In this document: positions 21,582 to 32,556 of the stretch, piece after piece
How positions within the stretch are numbered: position 1 is the first letter of the stretch
How the letters are laid out: every line of letters begins with the position of its first letter
Assembly: GCA_014898415.1 (NCBI GenBank)
Contig: RCTD01000016.1
Span: 186,001-250,000 of the forward strand
Reading direction: 5' to 3'
Length of the DNA stretch: 64,000 nt
Source: Stromatinia cepivora
Lineage: Eukaryota; Ascomycota; Leotiomycetes; Helotiales; Sclerotiniaceae
The notes under the pieces: generated by a model
Told to the model about the DNA's origin: nothing
The model's input: the letters and a program-made list of their open reading frames with translations, nothing else
The model's database searches: none
Translations under genes and position numbers: made by a program

Positions 21582-22445
21582 ATGTCGAAATTAGGCCCAT
21601 ACTGTCTTTGGGTATCCTTTAAATGTTCATGCTCCCAGGGACACCAAGCAGTATTTTACGAATGTCCCACAGTGTGGAAGTCAAAGGTGTCAATAGCTTG
21701 CTACGACTGCGATTCCGTGGAAATTAAAGTAGCGCATCGAGTGAGAGTGTGTATGGATTGCAATCGGAATGAAGCAAATGGCAGGAACACTTCACTCGAG
21801 CACGCCTTGAATAAAGAAGCAACAATAATTGCTGACGCTTATTTTGAAACTTTCAACAATCTGAGGCGCTGGGGACTTGGACCAACAGGAGAAGGCCATG
21901 AGGACATTCGCATTAATGGGAAACTTGTCTGGATTAAGAAGTTACAAGAAGGCTTGACGGAGCTCGAACGCCATCAGCCCGATTTCGTGGATCTGGGTAG
22001 CGATGAAACAATTGTGAGACCGGAGTTTCGTTTTGCAGGCCAAGCTACCGCCTTTTTGTGTGCGTTAGGTATTCCCGGGTTGCTAGATGATCATGTGAGC
22101 GATATCCAAGACGCCAAAACTGAGATTCAGCAGAAGACTGCTCAAGCTCAGGTCGCTTTAGAAGCGAAGGGATTTATGGTGGAAGGCGAATTCGTCAAGG
22201 TAGCTGACAGGAGAAAAAACGACTCCATCATGAGCGAGGACTACAAGGCAATGGTTCCGGACTGGGATTTTCTAGAAGTGACAGATCAGCCTATCGAAGA
22301 CCTTGTGACTGTAGTTTGGAAACTAAAGGATGGGGAACCTGTGCAAGTTAGCGAGACGAAATTGGGGGAGGTCCGTCAAGATCAGCCGTGGAGTAATATT
22401 AAGCTTAGGTCGCGCCGGAGGGGAGCAAAGCATCCTAAGGAGTAA
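21582..22445 (+). CDS. Hypothetical cysteine-containing protein (287 aa)
   Basis: Single-exon frame from ATG 21582 to TAA 22445. I do not recognise the family. The first 65 residues hold paired cysteines (FKCSCSQGH, FYECP, ACYDCD, RVCMDCN) that look like a degenerate zinc-binding module. Residues 75-190 are charged and helical ('WIKKLQEGLTELERH'). Then come 'ALEAKGFMVEGEFVKV', an acidic stretch with 'DWDFLEV', and a basic tail (KLRSRRRGAKHPKE). There is no signal peptide or membrane span. Relics with the same KGF-V-G-FVK signature occur at 31635-31988 and probably 26390-26736, so this seems the intact member of a locally decaying family. Normal base composition contrasts with the repeats around it. 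Confidence 0.65.
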   Translation: MSKLGPYCLWVSFKCSCSQGHQAVFYECPTVWKSKVSIACYDCDSVEIKVAHRVRVCMDCNRNEANGRNTSLEHALNKEATIIADAYFETFNNLRRWGLGPTGEGHEDIRINGKLVWIKKLQEGLTELERHQPDFVDLGSDETIVRPEFRFAGQATAFLCALGIPGLLDDHVSDIQDAKTEIQQKTAQAQVALEAKGFMVEGEFVKVADRRKNDSIMSEDYKAMVPDWDFLEVTDQPIEDLVTVVWKLKDGEPVQVSETKLGEVRQDQPWSNIKLRSRRRGAKHPKE

Positions 22446-22822
22446 AGAAAGGTCCTCGTAGAACTAGTCAATGAGTTGAGGCTGTGTGTAATAATAAAGC
22501 GAGATTTTCCAAAGAAAATGGTTCATTATCAAAACTAGGCATTGATTGTCCTCTGTTTGTAAACCTAAATTATGCAGGATAGAAAATCCAAGTCCCAATG
22601 GATGAAAGGTCTCAAGGTGAATGACTCGGAAGAACCTCACCCGAAAAGCGATTCATCATAAAGTAAAAAAATCTGATATTCTGAAGTCAACATTATGACT
22701 TAGAAGAAAAAAACATGCTCACAGATCTCCTGCTAATTATCTAACGTTATTGATTGAAATGTCTTGAACAAGAGCTATTAAAGGCGTACAGATGACATGA
22801 TGTAATTCCGCTCATAAAATCA
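22446..22822. other. Convergent intergenic, nothing recognised
   Basis: Holds the 3' regions of the hypothetical gene and the P450. Several AATAAA-like A/T-rich signals are present (for example AATAATAAAG near 22490), compatible with polyadenylation. Confidence 0.4.
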
Positions 22823-24634
22823 TTAGTGGGCTACAAGCGTGACTCTACATGGAAGGCCATCACTTGGATGAGCAGCCCCAGAAAGAATCTGGTATGCCCT
22901 ATCTCCATCAATTGTTCTCGGACCAGCTCTAGGATGTATTCTATCCCATTCACCGTACACACTCTTGATGTCAAAGACTCTTGCTGTCATAACAAGAACA
23001 ATTTTCAGCTCCAGCATCGCTAGCTCTTGTCCTATGCAATTGCGTGGCCCGTGTTCAAATGGCCGATAAACACTTTTGGGAGGATATAGACGGTCTCCCT
23101 CTTGAACAAGCCAGCGTTCTGGAAGAAATTTGTCCGGATCAGGCCAATAATTACTATCTCGATGAATAGCGTGCGAATTTGACCAAACGAGAAATCCGTC
23201 CGTCGGATATTGGAGTCCATTAGGTCCTGAAATGAAATATCCTGGCTCACCACTACGAGTAGTTGAAGCAGGGGGGTATAATCGCAGCGTTTCTTTTATA
23301 ACAGCTAATGTATAAGGAAGTCGGTTTAGAAGACGAGGATCTTGTTCAATTTTTTTACCTGCTTGATTATGATCCGGCCCTAGAATCAGGTCATGCTCAT
23401 TGATCATTAGCTGACGGGCATTTGGGTGAGTCGAAAGTAGATGAAAAGCATAACACATGGTACTGCTCGTTGTATCGTGGCCAGCAAAGACGAAGGTCCT
23501 TATTTGAGATGTGGCAAAGTCTCGAAAGATGGTATCTATAGCGTCGACGGAGTTGCTTTGAGGCTTGCTACCAAGATAATTATTGAGAGCGAGGTCGATT
23601 ATCGTTTTACTGCGAATTTTTTGCGTAGCTCCACTGTGTCCATGTTTACTTTTGAAGCGCAGATCCAACTCTCGCCAAATGTATTGTTCCATTCGACGAT
23701 TGTTCCACCATCTTTTCATGGGGCGGAACGGATGGTAACGTTTAATCAGATTTACTTCGTTCCCAAATGATAGCCATCTATTCTGATCGAGCAATGCAGC
23801 GACGAAACTGTTTGTCTTGACTTGAGAATCCAGATGTGTGTCTCTACCGAAATTTAGAAAATGTGCTAATGACATCATGTCAAAGATGTGTACTTACAGC
23901 GCTACCCTACCGATCATATCCAGGCTTAATCTCGTTGTCAAGGGGTCCATAAGTATGATATCCGACTTCACCGCCGCATTTCGTAGAATATCGCAGAAAA
24001 TAGATATTTCTTTCATCATCTCAGGAACTAGTGTCATAAGATGGCCTCCGCTGAAGCCCGGGTTGAAAATATTTCTCCATGTTTTCCATTGGCTGCCTTC
24101 CATTGAGACCAAGTCGCTTCCACCTGTCATAGGACGCAAATATTCACGCAGAGCATAATACTTGGGCAATGAATGTGATTGAGTAATCTGGTAAGCTGGA
24201 TCTGGAGCTGTAACAACCAAAAATTGAGGGCCAAAGGGCCAGGTATCCATGTAAAACATGGGGCCTAAATCAGGAAAGAGGAGTTTCATCTGATGTGGCA
24301 GGATGTGACTATGAGCATCACTTGGTAATTGAGACATTATTCCAGCAATCAATTTCAAATGACCGAACAAGGGGTGATGAGGAGGCATTGGCTATGCGAA
24401 GTGGTCAGCTACAACTTCTGAAGTGTAAAGCGACGCAAATAAGGCATCGTGAAAAGAGAGTTGTGACTAGTAAAAACTCACCAGGCCATTAATTTGCATA
24501 CGCTGAAACTTGTGACGCATTCGGTATAGCTTGATAAGGAAATTCGCTATTCCAAGGCCAAGCAGCACCAAGCAAGACTGGACAAGGGAGCGCCAGGCCT
24601 GGAGACGTGCAACAAAGTCGTTGAGGGACAGCAT
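22823..24634 (-). CDS. Cytochrome P450 monooxygenase
   Basis: Three exons, 24482-24634, 23898-24391 and 22823-23843, with GT-AG introns of 90 and 54 bp, give 555 aa. The N-terminus has one hydrophobic anchor (SLVQSCLVLLGLGIANFLI, residues ~15-35) as in ER-bound P450s, then a proline hinge 'PMPPHHPLFGH'. The I-helix motif AGHDTTSS is near 337-344, ExxR in ETLRLYPP near 402, PERW near 455, and the heme-binding FEHGPRNCIG with axial Cys near 485. The enzyme needs NADPH-P450 reductase and hydroxylates or oxidises a small lipophilic substrate; which one cannot be read from sequence. All catalytic motifs are intact and no stops are present. Neighbours are not obviously co-functional, although decayed SDR and transporter genes lie within 5 kb, so an eroded metabolic cluster is possible but unproven. 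Confidence 0.92.
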
Positions 24635-24851
24635 CTTGCGACAGGAGCCAGGTTGGGAGGCTGAGAATATTTTCGTTAAAAGGGAAATAGGGGGAGCGGT
24701 TGCTCTATATGTATATGTGTATGTGAATTAAATGTGAGTGATTTGAAAATAAATACAGAGGTGACGAGCAGATGTGGAAGCACGGAAGTGCGGCCCTGGT
24801 GGTGGGGCGGGGCAAATGTAAGACAAAATCTGTGTGGTTAGTTGAGGTGTA

Positions 24852-25474
24852 CAGTAACCTCAATAAAGTTTACGCGAAATCGATTTTCAACATTTATTCA
24901 ATTATTTCAATTAATTATTATAAATTCATTATTTATTATATTTCTATAAAATTCTTTAAAAATGATTTATCATTAATTGATTTATATTTTCTAATATGTA
25001 TTTTGAAGTTTTGAAGATTACAAAAAGATTTATATAGAATTATATAAAAATAACAATTTAAAAATATTGATTTCAATTAATTATTAATTATACTATATTC
25101 GATAATTTATATTAAAAAAATTATATTTCAATATTTATTACTTTAAATTTAATATATTAAAATTTCAAAATTCTAATTAATTCCGTTGTTATTATATAAT
25201 AGATTAAAGTTGAAATTATATTTTTGTTCGATTTTCATATCAAAATCAAACGATTTTCGTAAATTTTTTAGTTTTTGAAAATCAAATCTTTTATTATACT
25301 TTAATAAAATAATTAAAAATATTATAACTATTTTAATTATAAATTAATATAATTCTTTATTTAAAATTTGAATTTGAATTATTAATAATGATATTTTGAT
25401 TTAATATTTTATATGGAATAGAGTAAGTTTTGGTGTAAAATGGGTGTTTCGCGTAAACTTTATGCTTAGTACTG
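24852..25474. mobile_element. Tc1/mariner-like MITE, 623 bp
   Basis: Ends read CAGTAACCTCAATAAAGTTT on the left and CAGTACTAAGCATAAAGTTT on the right (other strand), with both continuing ACGCGAAA. A TA duplication flanks it at 24850-24851 and 25475-25476. The interior is very AT-rich and non-coding. The terminal CAGTA is shared with the Tc1 element at 27043-29588, suggesting mobilisation by a related transposase. It lies about 220 bp upstream of the P450 start codon. Confidence 0.8.
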
Positions 25475-25476
25475 TA

Positions 25477-26389
25477 TGCTTAGAATCAGGAACAAATTTA
25501 TTGCCTTTCTTTTTGTAGGCATTTGTGGCACAGCAGTGACCGAGGTCAAGTGAATTTGTTTTAACACGACATGGTCATTCAAATTTCGGGAGTTATCTTC
25601 ATCGCATGAATCATTTCAAGTCATTGAGTTTTTAAACCTGTCCTGGTTCTCTTTGCTTTCTATCTTCTACACCAAAGAATATTCCAAGTTCTGAACGTCA
25701 AAACCCAAAAGCAAAATCCTCTACTCAAACCGCTCAAGGCCACTTAAAAGTGTCTTATACTGAGTTAGAGCATCGTCACCGGAATAAGAAGCTAACTCCC
25801 AAAAGCTCATCTATATCGTAGAGGTTCAGAACTATTCATAATGTTGTGTTGATTAGCATCACTTCATCTCGGTATGTTGCCGATGAGCTTTTGAACACCT
25901 CCACTTCATAACATAGCTCTGATTAGCATTACAGTAGTACCCAAGACTTATCCCCGAAATCCACTCATCGATTCTTCGTTTCCGCCTATATCTATATGTC
26001 GGTCATGAAACTCTACTAAAATCTTTCGCAAGAAATGTAAGCGTGATGGGACTCAACACAGGAGCCGGTGCCAAAAATCTTCTCATTGGAATATAGTATA
26101 CAGCTGTAGAAAATACCATGGCCTACCACAAGTCACAATAGCAAACAAAATGCCAGCATGCGGAAGGGACACATGCTGGTCGCCCCAAGATTGCGGCACC
26201 ATAAAGATATCATGAGTGATGAATAAATCATAATCCGTCGTATTTACAAGAACATATTCGAGGATCTGGGGCGGCAGGGCTACAGGTTGAAATTTACAAC
26301 CGGAAACAGCTGGAGTACCACGGGAGAGGTCACATAGATTAAAGGAGTCCAAGGTTCGGGCGCTGCCGCATCTATGTCTGCATCAAATA
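25477..26389. other. Intergenic, no gene recognised
   Basis: Normal base composition but no long frame. A minus-strand frame at 26083-26352 has no recognisable motif. Possible remnants of the N-terminal half of the relic at 26390 cannot be demonstrated. Confidence 0.35.
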
Positions 26390-26736
26390 TTGTCAAAACA
26401 GTCTGCAAAGTGCCCATCATTGAGTTTGGACGAGAATCTGAAGTTTGGGGATGTGGAAGATAACCCAGAAGAGTTCATAAGAAGATGGGAAGAGTTGTGG
26501 AAAGAAGTAGAAAAAGAGCGAGCGTTTTGTTCGTTGAGGGATTCAGGGTGGAGGGGATTTCTGTGTTTGTCAAAGATCCTGAAACTCTCGTGGAGAGCTG
26601 CAACAACAATAGCAGAATAATCAGAGTTGTCCTCATAGTAGAGGAAGCCAGACAGCAGACGCGCGGAAGTTGGAAGAAGTGGTTGTGTATTTGGATGTGC
26701 CATGACTGGAGCCACCAGAGCTTACTAATCTTCTGA
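26390..26736 (+). pseudogene. Probable relic related to the 21.6-kb hypothetical protein
   Basis: The plus-strand frame from 26390 reads a charged helix (NPEEFIRRWEELWKEVEKER). In the next frame it is followed by 'VEGFRVEGISVFVKDPETL', which resembles the KGFMVEGEFVKV block of the 21582-22445 protein at about the same distance after a helix. The switch of frame near 26525 and the lack of an ATG indicate decay. A minus-strand frame covers the same DNA (26383-26715) and cannot be excluded as the real gene. Identification rests on short similarity and is tentative. Confidence 0.35.
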
Positions 26737-27730
26737 TGTTACTAATAAATGCGAGACTTTACCAAACCAGAAAACGAAACAGTGTTGTCATGAGGAACGA
26801 TGTATGCAAGCAGATATTTATCCTTGACTCAATCTTGTGACCCTGCATACCTACTTCATATAATTTTGCGTATATAACCTTAATGCTTCGGGAGTATGAC
26901 AAAATGTTTTGCACTACGGATTTAAATACCAAAGATATGACACATTCAATGATGAGAATACGAAAGTAAATGACTCCGGCACGAGTCACAGGCGGGGGCC
27001 AACTTGTTCAACTCAAAATTCCAGTAATATTTTCCAGTCATACAGTAACTGTGCACTTATATTACCCCAAACCCTTAAAAACGCGTAAATTTCGCGGATT
27101 GAATTTCAATTCTCTTTATTATTTATTCATTAATGGTATTATAATATACTTTTAAAACCTTGAATATTAAAAAGGAATTAGCTTTTAAATATCTTACTCT
27201 ATATTTATACAGCAAAATTATTGGTAAGGTTTTCAATGATTTTAATCCTTATTATATTACAATTGATCTTAATCTTGAAATGCGAATTGTTTGTTATACT
27301 TTATAGTAAAATATATTATATAATAAAGGAATGAATCTATTTTGTATTCTTTGAATGAGATTTTATATAAAAAAAGAAGAATGTATATTAATTTGATATA
27401 TTCGATTATATTTAAAATCAATTTATATATAAACAAAAATAGTTGTAGGTTTTAAATGTAATACCTTTATTATTAAGAAGATTTTGAAGATTTATGAAAT
27501 CATCAATTGGAAATGTAAAAAGTGGCCGGAATTTATTCAGGTATATATATTTAAATTATTTGTATGGTGTTTAATATATAGAGAGTTGATAATGAAGGAA
27601 TAGGGATTAGTTATATAAAGTGATGAGTGTTTTGTAGAGTAGGGGTAGGGTAAAAGAGGAGAATGGTATTTTTGTATTTTTGTTTAGAAATGGGAATCTA
27701 GAATAATTCAAATATATAATATGAATAAGA

Positions 27731-28682
27731 TAGGCTGCGCAACGGGTACCCGCGGGGCGGATAATAGCCTTGACAGATAATCCGTGGGTATTTATTGGGC
27801 GGGGTGGGTAATTCAAAATCTGGATGGGTAACCTATGGATTATCTACAAATAATCTACGGATTACCTATATATCTGCAAATTATCTATCTATCCGCGGAT
27901 AGATGGATAATCTATAGATATATAGGTAATCTGTAAATTATCTGCAGATTATCTATAAATAATCTGCCGAGACGATCTAATAGAACCCAATAGAATGAAA
28001 ATCGGAATAAAAGAAAGCAATTTCCAACTCCAACTAGCTCATCACCACTAGCACCATTTTATCATCGATTTCAATTATCATTTCAATCATTATTTCATCG
28101 TTGTGATTCTGAATCATACTTATAACCTACTACTATATCACAATTGAAAAAAGTATCGATTATCTACAAAACCTCTTTTCCCTTTCAAATTAATAATAAT
28201 ATAGAAATTATAGAAGATAAAGAGTATCAATTACCACCCCTTATTCAATTATACAAAAGAATACAACAAAACCAGTATAGAAACTTTAGAAATAGTTAAA
28301 GAAAAGAATAAAGAATAATCAAAACTTATCAAAATAAATATGAATATTATATATAAATAATTAATATATTATATAAATATTATAATTTTATACTAATCAT
28401 AAAATATTATAAAAGAGTTACAAATAATCTACAAATAATCCATAGATATATAGATTATTTGTAGATAATTTATAAATAATTTATATATCTATAAATTATT
28501 TATTTACCTATAGATAGATAGATTATCTGCAAATAATCTACGGATTATCTATACAGGGCGGGTAATTTTGAAATCTTGACGGATAATCTGCAAAGTGGGT
28601 AGGACCTCTGATAAGTAACCCATAGAGCGGATTATCCGCGGATTACCCTACCCATGAATACAGATAATTTTTGCGCAGCCTA
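27731..28682. mobile_element. hAT-like non-autonomous element, 952 bp, 8-bp TSD
   Basis: Terminal inverted repeat TAGGCTGCGCAA on both ends and perfect 8-bp duplication GAATAAGA (27723-27730, 28683-28690), the target size of hAT transposons. Each end carries dense subterminal repeats of GGATAATC / CGCGGATTACC / AATCTACGGATTA type, probable transposase binding sites. The centre has no open frame of note, so it must have been mobilised in trans. It sits inside the transposase gene of the Tc1 element. Confidence 0.88.
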
Positions 28683-29181
28683 GAATAAGAATATGAAGAT
28701 TATAGTTTGAGGGGGTTTTTGGGATTTTGAAAGGAGTAATTTATATATAATGGATAGAGATTTTGGGAATAAGAAATATGGGTATAATACTAATTTATAT
28801 TTCGAGGTTCTTGATATTGAGGTAGATTTTGTTTTTAAAAGATTGGATTTAAAATATCAATTTATATAGGATAATGTTTTTATTTATTGTATTTATAAAA
28901 TATAGAATTAATTTCAAGAGAAGAAGATCCTAATATTGAAGGATTGATTTTTTTATTCTTTTGATTTCAATTTTATTGAATATATTTGGTAGATTTTAAA
29001 GGTAAGGTTATATAAGACATTTCCTGATATTATAATCGATAAAAGTAAATCGGAATATATTAAATAAAAATTAAAAAGTTGTTTATAAGTAGTTTGGGAT
29101 ATATTAAATCAAGAATTATTCGATAAATTAAGGATGAGTATATTTGATAGAATTAAGATTTGTATTATGGTAAAAGATTGG

Positions 29182-29383
29182 TGTCGGAATATGATCACGT
29201 GCATGGTAAGGATGGTAAGGATCACGTGCCAACTAGTGCTCGCACTAGTGCCTCGGCATGCACCATTATATAGTTCTTCACCTTCCATAGATTCTAGCTC
29301 TTTAGGCAAATCAAAACGTATTAACAAAGAGTTCTATACGTTCGTTGATAAGCTTCACTTCCCCGTATACAGTTGTCCCGACA
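29182..29383. mobile_element. Solo LTR, 202 bp, TSD ATTGG
   Basis: Begins TGTCGGAATATG and ends TTGTCCCGACA, so it has TG...CA ends with inverted TGTCGG/CCGACA. A perfect 5-bp duplication ATTGG lies at 29177-29181 and 29384-29388. It contains a TATA-like ATTATATAG. It has normal GC content inside RIP-ruined DNA, so it arrived after, or was too short for, the RIP that hit its host element. It lies in the last codons of the Tc1 transposase. Confidence 0.87.
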
Positions 29384-29953
29384 ATTGGTATATAAAATAT
29401 TGATTAATTGTGGGGCGATAAGGATTTGAATTTTTTTTAAGGAATAGTATAGATATAGAATTTCAATATATTCAAATTTTGGATTATAATAATTAATAGT
29501 TGATTTTATAATTAAATTGAAAGGTAGATATTGAATATATAAAAAAACTGAAATTAGGTTGTGGGGTAATATAAGTTGACTAATACTGTATTACAAGTTT
29601 AATGCCACCTATTTTTTCCTCTAAGTTATGATGAGCGCGAACAGTCATTCAATAATGGTTTCTGGGTGCTTAAAAGCGTTCAAGCTCCCGCTGTTCCTTC
29701 TTCTTCTTCTTCTTCCTCTTATTCCCAAACTTCAACACCAAACCAGCCTCCACTTTCACAACCAATACACACATCAACAACATCTCACATCAACATCTCG
29801 CATCAACAAAATCTTGCCCAAATACTCATACACATAAAATTCATTTTCTCCTGCAACCCGAAAAGTATGTATGCTAATGATTAACTCATCCCTAAATTAT
29901 ACGAGCTCAAAAATAACGTTTTGTATGGACATCTCCTTTCGAACTCAAGAACA

Positions 29954-30493
29954 ATGTCGTCGGAGATATTGAGCACCACAATGAGCACTACATTGACGTT
30001 GCCTTGTGGAGCGTGCGGAGCTTGCGAAGCAGTAACCTCGTCTGTTCAACTTAAACTTCAACCACACTGGCAGGAATTCAAACAAGTGGTGGAAGAAAAA
30101 TTCCTTAACTGGAGTTATGTCGAATTCGATTAAGAGGTGAACGAATCGTTCTTTAAGTGGAGTTATATTGAATTCAAATGCCCTGGTTGCGCCACCACCG
30201 ATAAGGGGAGGGAATTCGGCGGATTCGCTAGGGGGAAGCTGTCTGCGGTGTTCCTTGGGGGGTGTCGACCGTTTGTGGAGACTCTATAGGAACATAAGGA
30301 AGATGATAAAGGAAGAGCTATTGCCTACTTCGAATGGGTTTTGAATTCTCTTAAAGCGGCAATACACGAGAAGGTTGGAATTGAGTACAAGAAAATGTTT
30401 GAAAAAGGAAAGGGCCGAATGGTTTAAGTTCTGGAGGGGGAGACGAAGGAAGCCACTCCAGGCCCTCATGTTAGGGAGGACATGTTCTTTTGA
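29954..30493 (+). pseudogene. Decayed gene with Cys motifs and an internal duplication
   Basis: One frame from ATG 29954 to TGA 30491-30493 is coding-like throughout but broken by TAA 30131, TAG 30287 and TAA 30425. The product would be about 175 aa. It has Cys pairs near the start (PCGACGACEA) and after the first stop (FKCPGCAT), and an internally repeated segment (EKFLNWSYVEFD, then ESFFKWSYIEFK). A charged C-terminal helix (EYKKMFEKGKGR) follows. I do not recognise the family; the Cys-pair arrangement vaguely recalls the 21.6-kb and 33.1-kb genes, without convincing alignment. Confidence 0.5.
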
Positions 30494-31634
30494 TTAGCAA
30501 ATGCTTTTCCACGCCAAGAGGGATTAGCTATCTACACAAATGCGAGACTTTCAAACCCCCATTCAAAGGATCCAAGAGTAATCATGTGATAATTGAGAAG
30601 TGTGATAACATCCACAAGTCCCATTCTACTACACCATATCCAAGATCTCCGCCTTCATTGACGTGAGAAGCAATTTGAGATTTGATATTAATTTAACGAT
30701 TGACCTTCGGGTTATTCAACATAAAGTGAAATATTGAGATACCGGTACAGTATCCAAGCTGGGGATACAAAATAAATACCTTGATCGTTGAGGTTATAAT
30801 GAACAACCGAGATATCGTCATCCTGATGCAGTTGTTTGATACACTCTGTCTACTCGAGTACATAGAATCATAATGAGGCTGCAAATCATTGTAATGCTCT
30901 CCAAAATTGCATAGAATATAGTGATTTGGAGTCCTGTGAGAACAATCGATTGTTTTGAAGGTGTCGATGACTAACACGTCTTGAAATGTGAGTCCAATCG
31001 CCAGCACCGAGGAGTTTGGTAGTATGCTGTGATACTGTGAGCTGAGCACGGTTTTCAAAGAAATGAATCAATGAATATATCATTTCATGTTACTATGATA
31101 TGATGGATGATTGATATTTCAGTCACCTATGATCGCAGAATGACTCTGAAAAATCCAGCTCCAAAATCAACTCACAGAAGATTAAATCGGGGTCACTCAC
31201 CCAGGATAATTAGCCTGCTGCAGTTTAGGAGTCACCTACGCAGCTGCAATGATCTCAAAAGAGCTCGTAGTCCCCAAATTATTTCCTACTTTGCAACACA
31301 TACACACTCCATTATCACAACCACCAAAAACATACCAAACTTCGCACATTAATATATTTGATCATCATCGCCTGAAACCATCTTGTCTCCATACAATAAA
31401 AGTTGCTGCAAGTTCACTAGAATCAAGCGAGAGAGTGGCGCCAAAATCTAACTTTCCACGCTAGATTAGCCACTCTTCAGTAACAAGATTATACAAGTTC
31501 GCATAGTGCCATCGTGAATAAGCTTCGTAAGTTCATTCATTCATTCATGACACTGGGACATCATCCTAGGCTAATGATTTTGACATTTAAGGCCGATTTG
31601 AACACTTCATCTTTATCTTCATACCTCCCACTTC
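30494..31634. other. Intergenic, no gene recognised
   Basis: Several overlapping short frames occur on both strands (for example 30693-31058 minus) without motifs or consistent splice structure. There is a short TTCA tandem (about 31532-31548). Confidence 0.4.
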
Positions 31635-31988
31635 TGCGAACACGAGCTGATAGTTGACGCCCGCACTACGTTATCTAAATGTAAATATTGCACCGAGGCG
31701 AGTAGTGAGGAAGAAAGATGGAAGAGTATTATTTGACTTTGGTGCCACGAGGCGTGCAGGATCGTCGAAGATCAGAGATTGGAAACTATAGAGGAAGCAA
31801 AGGCAGTAAGAGAACAGCTGAGACACAAAGGTTTCAAAGTACAGGGAACCTTTGTGAAGTTCGAAGATGAATACTTGAAAGATGTGGAACCCTTGACAAA
31901 GTGGTTACCTTATGAAGAAGACTACTTCATAGTCGACGTACTGAAAACTGAAACGAACGTGGCACAAGAGAGCTGCGCTGAGGGATGA
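31635..31988 (+). pseudogene. Relic paralogous to the 21.6-kb hypothetical protein
   Basis: In one frame: Cys-containing text (CEHELIVDARTT, SKCKYCTEASSEEE), TGA near 31716, then WCHEACRIVEDQ, 'EEAKAVREQLRHKGFKVQGT', FVKFEDEYLKDV and 'YEEDYFIVD', ending TGA 31986-31988. The latter half matches 'ALEAKGFMVEGEFVKV' and 'DWDFLEVTD' of the intact protein at 21582-22445, and the Cys pairs lie in the same order. There is no start codon in frame, so it is a truncated, stop-bearing copy. Confidence 0.55.
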
Positions 31989-32554
31989 GACTTTGGGTCT
32001 TTTGGCTACTTGCAGGATACCGGGTTGATGGAAATATGGAAATATTTGGGTTTAACGTGTAATTAGAAACAGTGCTTGAGGCACAAGCAGCTCAACGCCT
32101 CGTTGGGGTAACTAAAAAAATGCGAGGCTTTTCACACCCACGATATCCAACCAAAAGGTAGAGATTTATGACTCCAGAATCGACTAAAATATTATTTGAG
32201 TCGAACTACACAAGTGGACAGTGAAACCAATCTGAATTCATTCGTATTCAGATGGAGCGATTCTTAAGATTCACTAGGGATTTTTTTTTATAATTCTATA
32301 AGTATAATAATCTTGCTCCCTTCTTTATTATTTATACCTATATTTTTAATAGGTTTTTTTGAAAGGGGGATGGGTCAATTGAAGTATATTATTGGAGAGA
32401 TCAAGGAGGAATAATTTTTGTTATTATATTTCATTCATTGAAATTGAAATGAATATTATTAGAAGCTCAAAGTACTAAATGGAAGTGTTGATCAGCCGCT
32501 TTAATTAAGATGACTAATATCCCTTCAAAAATAAAACATATAATAATGATGTTA
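31989..32554. other. AT-rich spacer before a MITE
   Basis: No gene recognised. It has a T-run at 32281-32290 and increasing AT content. No element boundary was found in this part. Confidence 0.4.
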
Positions 32555-32556
32555 TA

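Larger units (their letters stand above)
27480..29400 (+). pseudogene. Tc1/mariner transposase relic interrupted by hAT and solo LTR
   Basis: Before the hAT insertion, 'SDECFVE' (from the SDE catalytic motif) and 'GKRGEWYF' lie near 27620-27670. After it, 'MDRDFGNKKYGY', 'YFEVLDIEVDFVFKRL', 'QDNVFIY' (second catalytic Asp, DNA-x-H block) and 'FDFNFIEYIW' (from SPDLNPIEHIW, third catalytic residue) run to about 28990. 'PDIIIDKSKSEY' and 'FDKLRMSIFDRIK' then lead to the C-terminus. Removing the hAT element plus one copy of GAATAAGA puts YNMNK directly next to NMKII in frame. Removing the solo LTR plus one ATTGG gives VKDWYIKY-stop. Both confirm the insertion history. Confidence 0.85.
27043..29588 (+). 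mobile_element. Tc1/mariner element with two later insertions
   Basis: Inverted ends: left CAGTAACTGTGCACTTATAT, right (other strand) CAGTATTAGTCAACTTATAT, both running on into TACCCCA. A TA duplication flanks it (27041-27042, 29589-29590). Without the hAT element (27731-28682) and the solo LTR (29182-29383) the length is about 1.4 kb, normal for this superfamily. The coding strand carries a decayed transposase. Heavy AT content and Trp-to-stop changes again indicate RIP. Confidence 0.88.

Noticed and set aside
20306..24634. Transporter, SDR and P450 as a biosynthetic gene cluster
   Set aside because: Two of three are dead, no backbone synthase (PKS, NRPS, terpene cyclase) is visible within the window, and the genes are separated by a repeat and an unrelated gene.
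26383..26715. 110-codon minus-strand ORF over the 26.4-kb relic
   Set aside because: The plus strand shows charged-helix text and a KGF/FVK-like block shared with the 21.6-kb gene; the minus frame starts at GTG and has no recognised content. Not fully excluded.
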